11,729 nucleotides of DNA. It comes from Defluviitaleaceae bacterium. Lineage in GTDB: Bacteria; Bacillota; Clostridia; Lachnospirales; WQUN01. The notes below the pieces were generated by a model. The model was given only the letters and a program-made list of their open reading frames with translations. It was not told the DNA's origin and did not search any database. Positions 6,761 through 11,729 of this stretch are shown in pieces; within the stretch, counting starts at the first letter, position 1; each line of letters starts with the position of its first letter. The position numbers were made by a program, and so were the translations under genes. Location: positions 1-11,729 of the forward strand of contig WRDG01000043.1 of assembly GCA_009783525.1 (NCBI GenBank), in the 5' to 3' direction.

Positions 6761-7885
6761 ATGAGCAACAACCGGGACGCGGAATACCTCGGCGTGATGG
6801 CGGACATGGCCGGCTGCCCGAACCGCTGCCGGCACTGCTGGCTCGGAAGCCACGCAAACGGAAACATGACCGCAAACGATTTGCGCGGCATCGCACGGCA
6901 ATTTAAAAACCGGCGCGGCGAAAACGGCACAGTGATAAAAGAATTCGGGTTTTTCAGTTGGTGGCGCGAACCGGATTTCCGCAACGACTATAGGGAGTTG
7001 TGGGAGCTTGAAAAAGAGCTGTCCTCGCCGGGGCGCGCGCGGCGGTTCGAGTTGCTTTCGGTTTGGCGGCTTGCCCGCGACGAGTCTTATGCGAAGTGGG
7101 CGTTTTACGCAGCAAAAGAGTCCGCGCAGCTCGCCAAAGCTTCCGGTTTCGATTCGCCGGAACCCAAAGCGTGCCAGATAACATTTTTCGGAATGGAGCA
7201 ATCAACCGATTGGGGCATAAACAGAGCGGGCGCGTTCCGCGACAATCTGACCGCGACGGAGCGTTTGATCGAAGCGGGAATCGCGCCGCGCTGGCAGGTT
7301 TTTTTGACGAAGCGGACGTTAAGCGATTTGGACGGGCTTTTACGTTTGGTTTACAAATTGGAATTGCACAAGCGCTGCGAGGCGATAGGGCATAAATTTG
7401 AAATATTTATCGGCGGAATCTCGCCGGAGGGAAACGGTTTTCAAATCGAAAACGAACGCATCGAAGAAGGCGACATAAAATTTATACCGCAGTCATTCAC
7501 AGACATCTGCCGCGAAGGAACTGAACTGCTTGGCCGGCCGGAGCACGAGCTGATGCAGTCAATGCTGCAGGAAGACGCGCCGCCCATGCTTGCCGCAAAC
7601 GTCCGCAGCATTTCAATCAACGCTAACTGCGACGTCTATCCCAACATCGCGGAACCGACCGAATGGTGGCAGCTCGGCAATTTGAAAACCGACGGCGCAG
7701 ACGCAGTGCTAAAAGCCTGCCTCGACGAAACGTCTCCCGGCATGGCGGCCAATAGAACAATTCCCGTAAAGGAGCTGGCGCGCAGGTACGGCGACGCAAA
7801 AAGCAAAAAGCTGTACACCAAAGATGATCTGCTAAGCCGTTTTTTACACCAATGGGGAATTGAACAAGCGCGTCCCCATAAATAA
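6761..7885 (+). CDS. Radical SAM protein of unknown function
   Basis: The 374-residue protein has the radical SAM cluster motif very near its N-terminus: GCPNRCRHCWLG, with Cys19-x3-Cys23-x2-Cys26 expected to hold a [4Fe-4S] cluster that cleaves S-adenosylmethionine. The following segments (FGFFSWWREPDF, FELLSVWRL, ITFFGMEQSTDWG, WQVFLTKRT) look like successive strands of the partial TIM barrel. Near the C-terminus NCDVYPN (289-295) and LGNLKTDG (305-312) resemble the layout of a SPASM-type domain, but the extra Cys residues that hold auxiliary clusters are mostly missing (only Cys250, Cys290 and Cys320 remain). The substrate cannot be named. Neighbours give no pathway clue: it is monocistronic, convergent with the tethered-receiver gene, and preceded by repeat copies B and D. 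No promoter could be assigned with confidence; it must lie in or between the repeats. Confidence 0.85.
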   Translation: MSNNRDAEYLGVMADMAGCPNRCRHCWLGSHANGNMTANDLRGIARQFKNRRGENGTVIKEFGFFSWWREPDFRNDYRELWELEKELSSPGRARRFELLSVWRLARDESYAKWAFYAAKESAQLAKASGFDSPEPKACQITFFGMEQSTDWGINRAGAFRDNLTATERLIEAGIAPRWQVFLTKRTLSDLDGLLRLVYKLELHKRCEAIGHKFEIFIGGISPEGNGFQIENERIEEGDIKFIPQSFTDICREGTELLGRPEHELMQSMLQEDAPPMLAANVRSISINANCDVYPNIAEPTEWWQLGNLKTDGADAVLKACLDETSPGMAANRTIPVKELARRYGDAKSKKLYTKDDLLSRFLHQWGIEQARPHK

Positions 7886-7964
7886 TTTTTCAAAAAATTT
7901 ATATAAACATTAACAACCAAAAATTTATTTACAGCCGCCGCATGGACCGAAAAAAATTTTTTGC

Positions 7965-7998
7965 AAAAAAAAACAGGCCTACGTTTTCCGTAAGCCTG
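7965..7998 (-). terminator. Rho-independent terminator of the tethered-receiver gene
   Basis: On the minus strand CAGGCTTACG pairs with CGTAGGCCTG (one mismatch) around a 5-nt loop and is followed by nine T. It starts 12 nt after the stop codon at 8010. It also separates this gene from the converging radical SAM gene. Confidence 0.9.
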
Positions 7999-8009
7999 CT
8001 TGCGTCTGA

Positions 8010-8954
8010 TTAAAAGATTACGATCGTTACCGGCATTTCCGTTACAGCTTTTACAACGATCCCGTTTTCGCAAAACAGAAAAATTTTCAGCACCGCGTCG
8101 TGGCTGCCCCTCGTGATCGAACCGTCAAATTTAATCCGCCCGAGTTTTTCGCCCGGATAAATCAATTCCGAAGTAAAGATCGGCTCGTCGCCGCCCGGCA
8201 AATATATTTTATATGTAAACGGGCATTTATTTTCTTGCGGATTATACAGCGCCGGTTCAATTTCCGATGAATTTGCAAAAACGGTTATAGTCTTTATATT
8301 GGGCACCGAAATGCAAATATCGATTTGATTTTGGTTTTCATATTCGTCAATGGGCAAATTGGCAAGCGGTGTAAACTCATCGTTCAAAAAATAATCCGTA
8401 TCTCGGTTGAGAATAACCGCGACGCCCACACCCAACAATAAAATCAATAGACACGAAGCGGCCGCGACATATTTTCTGTAATTTTTTTTAATGCTCCATA
8501 ATTTTTTTAATCTTAATTTTTTTTGCCCGATCATATTGTCATCACATATTTTGCCTGCGTTTAAAACCTTGGCGTCTTTTTTTATCTGCTCGGTAGATTT
8601 TTGCTTGAGCATTACGTATATGCGCGCCTTAAATATTTCGTAGTCAAACGGTTTTTTCAAAAAATCGCTTGCTCCCGCGCGGAATGCGTGCAGCTCGTCG
8701 TCTTTGTTTTTTGAAATAATCATGATAGGAATAGCAAGTTTTTTTCTTAGCTCGCGGCAATATTCTACTCCGACAACATCAGACAAATCGTTTTCCAGTA
8801 CGATCCCGTCAGGAACAAATTCGTCCAAAAGGTCGCAAGCCGTTCTGCCGCCTACGGCGCACTGTACCGTATAACCCGCTCGTTCTAAAATTTTTTTTGT
8901 GATGTCCATCAATTCTTGGCTTCCGTTTATAAGCAAGATTGTCTTTTTTTGCAT
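8010..8954 (-). CDS. Membrane-tethered degenerate receiver with extracytoplasmic domain
   Basis: The 314-residue protein has three parts: a cytoplasmic CheY-like receiver (3-117), a basic linker and one membrane helix (162-182, preceded by KKNYRK, so N-inside), and an extracytoplasmic domain (183-314). Aligned to the neighbouring response regulator, the receiver lacks the acidic metal-binding pair (Asn10-Gly11 instead of Glu-Asp) and has Glu54 where the phosphorylated Asp should be; Ser81 and Lys101-Pro102 are kept. It should not be phosphorylated normally and may mimic a fixed state. The outer domain has the NPQENKC...F...I.L...S.LI.PG...G pattern I know from membrane-anchored clostridial proteins of unknown function. 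There is no DNA-binding domain. I start at ATG 8954, which has GAGG 6 nt upstream, rather than 8966, which has no site. It follows the kinase-regulator pair on the same strand after 217 nt, with its own promoter and terminator. Confidence 0.85.
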   Translation of the reverse strand: MQKKTILLINGSQELMDITKKILERAGYTVQCAVGGRTACDLLDEFVPDGIVLENDLSDVVGVEYCRELRKKLAIPIMIISKNKDDELHAFRAGASDFLKKPFDYEIFKARIYVMLKQKSTEQIKKDAKVLNAGKICDDNMIGQKKLRLKKLWSIKKNYRKYVAAASCLLILLLGVGVAVILNRDTDYFLNDEFTPLANLPIDEYENQNQIDICISVPNIKTITVFANSSEIEPALYNPQENKCPFTYKIYLPGGDEPIFTSELIYPGEKLGRIKFDGSITRGSHDAVLKIFLFCENGIVVKAVTEMPVTIVIF

Positions 8955-8960
8955 ACATAT

Positions 8961-8964
8961 CCTC
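8961..8964 (-). promoter_or_regulatory. Ribosome binding site deciding the tethered-receiver start
   Basis: The minus strand reads GAGG followed by 6 nt and the ATG at 8954. The in-frame ATG at 8966 overlaps this site and has no Shine-Dalgarno of its own. Confidence 0.65.
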
Positions 8965-8995
8965 ATCCCGAGCGTTTTATAATTAAACTGCGACC

Positions 8996-9004
8996 ATTAT
9001 ACCA
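8996..9004 (-). promoter_or_regulatory. Extended -10 promoter of the tethered-receiver gene
   Basis: The minus strand reads TGGTATAAT, an extended -10 with a perfect TATAAT, about 40 nt before the start codon. No good -35 lies at 17 nt. The same TGGTATAAT is used before the ABC receptor gene. The 9005-9171 stretch is A+T-rich; GGCAA (9115-9119) and TTGCC (9130-9134) form a hairpin that might end the regulator transcript weakly. I see nothing else there. Confidence 0.55.
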
Positions 9005-9171
9005 CAAAGTCAAAAAAACGTTAGAAACCAACATAATTTGCCATAAAAAAGGACTTAAAATAAATTATGTCGAGTATGATACACTACTTTTAGTTTGTTG
9101 AAAACGACGATTTTGGCAAAAAAATTTTATTGCCGAAATTTAATTAACATAAACCGAGTAAATAATTTTTT

Positions 9172-9876
9172 TTATTTATTAGAAACAAAAATATATCCGA
9201 ACCCGTATTCGGTATATATGGCGAAGTCCTCAGCATTGGATTCGTCCAATTTTTTCTTGAGCCTAGAAATTTGCAAACGCACCGCGTTTGCGTCATTGTT
9301 CATTTCCGTTCCCCAAACTGTTTTATATATCTGCTCGTTGCTTATTTCTTTATCTTCGTTTTGAACTAAAAGCAACAGCACCGCAAATTCTTTTGACGTC
9401 AATTCGGCGTCGCGTCCGTTTATCAAAGCTTTTTTGTCACGTATTTTTATTGTCAGCGAACCCCGCGTGATTTCAGATAATTCGTCGATGCGTTTTTTGT
9501 TTCGTTCAGCCCTGCGAAGAAGACTTTGCACGACTGCCATAAAAACGCTTCTGTCGTAAGGTTTGGTCAGATAATAATCGCCGCCTTTATCCAGCCCCGC
9601 TATTTTATCTTCCGCTTCATTCCTTCCGGTTAAAAATAAAATCGGCGCGTCGGAAACTTTCCGCAAATCACCGCACAATGTAATTCCGTCCTCATCCGGC
9701 AAACCAATATCCAATATCATTAAATCAAAATTATTTTTTTCCGCCAACAATCGGGCTTCCGCCGCCGTTAAAGCTAAAAGCACATGATAACCTTTACGGT
9801 TTAACAGTCTTTCATTTAAATGCGCCATTTCTTCATCGTCTTCTACGATTAAAATCAAGCTCTTTTGTTCAAGCAT
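9172..9876 (-). CDS. OmpR/PhoB-family response regulator
   Basis: This is the DNA-binding output partner of the histidine kinase encoded just upstream. The 234 residues are the normal length. The receiver (about 6-120) has the acidic pocket Glu12-Asp13-Asp14, the phospho-acceptor Asp56 in ILDIGLPDEDG, Thr83 and Lys105 in LTKPYD. A winged-helix domain follows (about 137-231), with the family pattern LTSKEFAVLLLLVQN, the VWG segment, the recognition-helix stretch AVRLQISRLKKKL and the wing YGFGYIF. Its ATG overlaps the 3' end of the kinase gene by 8 nt and is preceded by a strong AAAGGAGG inside that gene, so expression is coupled. The target genes are unknown; the tethered receiver and the regulator's own operon are reasonable candidates. 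Confidence 0.95.
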   Translation of the reverse strand: MLEQKSLILIVEDDEEMAHLNERLLNRKGYHVLLALTAAEARLLAEKNNFDLMILDIGLPDEDGITLCGDLRKVSDAPILFLTGRNEAEDKIAGLDKGGDYYLTKPYDRSVFMAVVQSLLRRAERNKKRIDELSEITRGSLTIKIRDKKALINGRDAELTSKEFAVLLLLVQNEDKEISNEQIYKTVWGTEMNNDANAVRLQISRLKKKLDESNAEDFAIYTEYGFGYIFVSNK

Positions 9877-11215
9877 CAGAAATATCCTCCTTTAGAGAAA
9901 AACGTACTGTTGTTCCGCAGCCCTCTTCGCTTTCGATCGACATATCGCCTCCATGCGCGGTCACTATTTTACGGCAAATGTTCAACCCGATCCCGTGCCG
10001 CCAATAATCTGTTTTTGTCGAAATGTAAAATTTTAAAACAACGCGGACCATTTCTGCGTCCATGCCTTCGCCGGTATCCGTTACGCTGACGGTTTGCATA
10101 CCGTCCGAACGTTTTACCGAAACCGTGATCGTACCGTTTTTTGTATGCCGGAACGAATTTGTCAATATGTTTACCATAACTTGCTCGATCCGAAGTGAAT
10201 CCGCCCATATAGCCGGCATGTCCGATTGAAAATCAAATATCAGTTCATTATTGTTCAAATCGAATTTTTGTAAATGTGTTTCGCAAACCGTGACCAACAA
10301 ATCCGGCAAATTTATCGGCTGCCTGCTCAAAGACAGCCTTCCGTTTTCGATAGCAACCTTATCCATAAGATCCAATACTACGCTGTCTATCATTTTTACG
10401 CGTCGCTCTATCACGACTTGATTTTGCTTCACTTCTTCTATATTTATAGGTTCTTCGTCCAATAAATCGAGAGTGTCGTTGCTGCTTGCCGCAATTACCG
10501 CAAGCGGAGTATTTATTTCGTGCGCCACCATCGCTAAAAAATTACTCTTCATTTGGTCATAAAGCTGGAGGGTTTCATTGCGTGCGGCAAGCTCGCGGTT
10601 TAATTCCTCCACTTGATTTTGCCGGTTATAGATAATTCGATTTCGCGCAATGAACATAATAATTATCATAATCCCGCAGAAAGAAAAATTAAATATAATA
10701 TGGATAACGTAAATTATTTCCGAAGGCAATTTGACAATTAATTCGGGGTAAAAAAAAGCGGCCAAACAGCAGCCGATAAACGTTATATATTCTAAAAAAA
10801 GCGCTGTCACTCTGCTTTTTTTGTCTAATAAAACAACGGTAAAAGCAAATGCCAGCAAAAAATAACAGGTTGTCCCGCTTTTATGTCCTCCGCTAAAAAA
10901 AAACAGCGCAGGAAAAATAAAAATGAATATGGAAATTATCCATATCCAACTGCAAATTTTATAACATTTTTTTGCTTTCGCAATCAAAAGCATTAAACAT
11001 GATATCAAGGATATCATCAGATGCAGCGTCAAAACAAAAAAACCTGCGTGGAAAAAAGCCGATACCATTCCGATTGCAATACCGGCGGCTAATCCGATTC
11101 CTCCCAATAAATTAAAAAATTGAATCCTTAATTCGAGCGTCGGACCAAAATAATCTTTGTATATTTTATCAAACCGTTTTTCTTTTACCTCTGTTTGATC
11201 CTCAGTGTCATGCAT
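9869..11215 (-). CDS. Multi-spanning sensor histidine kinase
   Basis: The 448-residue protein has about six membrane helices (roughly 32-55, 60-80, 89-108, 115-131, 137-157, 167-190) with only short loops, so it probably senses the membrane or a ligand within it rather than using an outer domain. A helical linker (about 196-225) leads to the HisKA domain with the phospho-acceptor His232 in FLAMVAHEINTPL. The HATPase_c domain shows NILTNSFRH (N box, about 349-357), DTGEG (380-384) and GIGL (408-411), then GCGTTVRF. All catalytic motifs are intact. I start at ATG 11215 because GGGAG lies 9 nt upstream; the in-frame ATG at 11260 has no ribosome binding site. It overlaps the regulator gene by 8 nt. 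The membrane part is markedly A+T-rich. The signal is unknown. Confidence 0.93.
   Translation of the reverse strand: MHDTEDQTEVKEKRFDKIYKDYFGPTLELRIQFFNLLGGIGLAAGIAIGMVSAFFHAGFFVLTLHLMISLISCLMLLIAKAKKCYKICSWIWIISIFIFIFPALFFFSGGHKSGTTCYFLLAFAFTVVLLDKKSRVTALFLEYITFIGCCLAAFFYPELIVKLPSEIIYVIHIIFNFSFCGIMIIIMFIARNRIIYNRQNQVEELNRELAARNETLQLYDQMKSNFLAMVAHEINTPLAVIAASSNDTLDLLDEEPINIEEVKQNQVVIERRVKMIDSVVLDLMDKVAIENGRLSLSRQPINLPDLLVTVCETHLQKFDLNNNELIFDFQSDMPAIWADSLRIEQVMVNILTNSFRHTKNGTITVSVKRSDGMQTVSVTDTGEGMDAEMVRVVLKFYISTKTDYWRHGIGLNICRKIVTAHGGDMSIESEEGCGTTVRFSLKEDISDA
9886..9893 (-). promoter_or_regulatory. Strong internal ribosome binding site for the response regulator
   Basis: AAAGGAGG on the minus strand lies within the last codons of the kinase gene, 9 nt before the regulator ATG at 9876. 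It is the best Shine-Dalgarno in the window and explains translation from the overlapping start. Confidence 0.85.
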
Positions 11216-11224
11216 CGTCTTGAG

Positions 11225-11229
11225 CTCCC
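11225..11229 (-). promoter_or_regulatory. Ribosome binding site deciding the kinase start
   Basis: GGGAG on the minus strand is 9 nt before the ATG at 11215. The upstream in-frame ATG at 11260 has only A+T-rich sequence before it. Confidence 0.7.
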
Positions 11230-11315
11230 GCGATAAATATACATCAAAAATAAAATGCAATAAAACATGATCATATGTTAGCTAATAAAAAACGAAGTTC
11301 GGAATATTCATAACG

Positions 11316-11321
11316 ATTATA
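11316..11321 (-). promoter_or_regulatory. Candidate -10 box for the kinase-regulator operon
   Basis: A perfect TATAAT on the minus strand, about 100 nt before the kinase ATG. No good -35 at 16-18 nt; the -35 region would fall at the edge of repeat copy C. Weak support. Confidence 0.35.
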
Positions 11322-11329
11322 CTCATTAT

Positions 11330-11401
11330 TATCTATTCGGTCTTTAACTGCAAATTTCTTATTTTACGTTTCGTAAATTCAAGCATATCATCGAATATTT
11401 A
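11330..11401 (+). repeat. Palindromic repeat family, copy C (short, degenerate)
   Basis: TATCTATTCGGTCTTTAACT then GCAAATTTC...ATTTTACGTTTCG (11330-11373) follows the left half of reverse-complemented copy B, and AGCATATCATCGAATATTTA (11382-11401) matches its right terminal repeat. The middle is missing, leaving 72 bp. It lies between the kinase operon and the rRNA operon. Confidence 0.6.
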
Positions 11402-11413
11402 TATATAAATATT
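11394..11413. repeat. 20-bp perfect A+T palindrome
   Basis: AATATTTATATATAAATATT is its own reverse complement. It joins the end of repeat copy C to the G+C hairpin that follows. It could be a cruciform or simply the tail of that hairpin. Confidence 0.6.
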
Positions 11414-11437
11414 CCCGACGAAATTTCCGCCGGGAAT
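11411..11437 (-). terminator. Possible second terminator hairpin of the rRNA operon
   Basis: On the minus strand ATTCCCGGCG pairs with CGTCGGGAAT (one G-T pair) around a 7-nt A/T loop and is followed by ATTTATATATAAATATT. It lies about 70 nt beyond the first terminator, as a backup stop before the kinase promoter. Confidence 0.6.
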
Positions 11438-11507
11438 GCCGTATTCAAATTATTTAATCAATGTCGATTATATAAACGCTTTTTCTATTTATACTTTTGC
11501 CAACTAC

Positions 11508-11547
11508 AAAATCCGAACCTTTTCCGCACGGACCAGATTCGGATTTT
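11508..11547 (-). terminator. Terminator hairpin directly after tRNA-Asn
   Basis: AAAATCCGAA (11508-11517) and TTCGGATTTT (11538-11547) form a 10-bp stem starting 3 nt after the tRNA. On the minus strand it is followed by the rest of a short T-run (TTTTGTAGTT). The T-run is better on the plus strand, so it may work in both directions. Confidence 0.75.
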
Positions 11548-11550
11548 TTA

Positions 11551-11622
11551 CTCCCCGACCAGGATTCGAACCAGGGACCCCCCGGTTAACAGCCGGATGC
11601 TCTACCGCTGAGCTATCGAGGA
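11551..11622 (-). tRNA. tRNA-Asn(GTT)
   Basis: The 72-nt cloverleaf has acceptor stem TCCTCGA/TCGGGGA (one T-G pair), D arm GCTC-AGCGGTA-GAGC, anticodon stem TCCGG/CCGGG around the loop CTGTTAA (anticodon GTT), and a T arm with TTCGAAT loop and discriminator G. CCA is not encoded: GTAA follows. The T stem CCTGG/CCTGG has a central T-T mismatch, which is unusual. It lies 80 nt after the 23S rRNA 3' end in the same orientation, as part of the rRNA transcript. Confidence 0.93.
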
Positions 11623-11650
11623 ATATAAAAGCACCTTCAAAACCGAATAT

Positions 11651-11700
11651 GGGAAAGACAAGAGGAGTAGTAGAAGTAGGAAGAGGAAGAAGATGAGAGC
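11651..11700 (-). other. Pyrimidine-rich 23S-tRNA spacer
   Basis: On the minus (transcribed) strand this 50-nt stretch has 44 pyrimidines, mostly CTT/TCC runs; the plus strand is correspondingly purine-rich. It separates the 23S 3' end from tRNA-Asn. ATTCGGTTTTGAAGG follows it before the tRNA. Confidence 0.7.
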
Positions 11701-11702
11701 AG

Positions 11703-11729
11703 ATCAAGCCCTCGGCCTATTAGTACGGG
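11703..11729 (-). rRNA. 23S rRNA, 3' end (cut by window edge)
   Basis: The minus strand reads GTACTAATAGGCCGAGGGCT then TGATC, the conserved 3' end of bacterial 23S rRNA. The final CTTGATC is what pairs with the 23S 5' end in helix 1, which sets the approximate end near 11703. Only the last 27 or so bases are in the window; a tRNA-Asn follows. Confidence 0.88.

Noticed and set aside
9095..9364. 89-codon plus-strand frame
   Set aside because: Overlaps the response regulator antisense, with no ribosome binding site and no recognisable features.
11436..11696. Plus-strand frame across tRNA-Asn (contains TPRPGFEPGTP)
   Set aside because: It is the well-known false protein produced by translating the antisense of a tRNA gene.

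Overview
The window reads as a bacterial chromosome segment, most likely from a low-to-middle G+C, Gram-positive-type (Bacillota/Clostridia-like) organism. The grounds are strong AGGAGG-type ribosome binding sites, a lipoprotein-type solute receptor, the clostridial look of a secreted Cys/His-repeat protein and of a membrane-anchored extracytoplasmic domain, and a 23S rRNA 3' end of the 'ACTAATAGGCCGAGGGCTTGATC' kind followed by tRNA-Asn. The taxon is an inference; a spirochaete or another gut lineage is not excluded.

Left part (1-2600): a minus-strand amino-acid ABC uptake operon (lipoprotein receptor, then a permease cut by the window edge) has a clear extended -10 promoter and a structured leader containing a perfect 15-bp inverted repeat. 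Divergent from it, with its own consensus promoter, is a secreted protein ending in a tandem array of 28-residue Cys/His units. That gene ends at a strong hairpin terminator.

Middle part (2600-7900): a copper-type P1B ATPase and a six-hairpin glycosidase (GH63 / MGH1-like) lie on the minus strand, and a radical SAM protein of unknown function lies on the plus strand. Four copies, in different states of decay, of one palindromic repeat family are in the window: 2601-2704, 6487-6615, about 6640-6746 and 11330-11401. The first supplies the stop codon and last three codons of the ATPase gene; the third runs into the Shine-Dalgarno of the radical SAM gene. This small MITE- or REP-like family is the main unannotated structure I found.

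Right part (7960-11220): a minus-strand signalling cluster, visibly more A+T-rich than the metabolic genes. It holds a histidine kinase with about six membrane helices, an OmpR/PhoB-type response regulator overlapping it by 8 nt, and, after a gap with its own promoter, a membrane-tethered degenerate receiver: acidic pair lost, Glu in place of the phospho-Asp, one membrane helix, and an extracytoplasmic beta-rich domain. That receiver architecture is the most unusual protein here.

Right edge: the 3' end of a minus-strand rRNA operon, 23S rRNA -> pyrimidine-rich spacer -> tRNA-Asn(GTT) -> terminator hairpins, with no 5S gene where one is usually expected.
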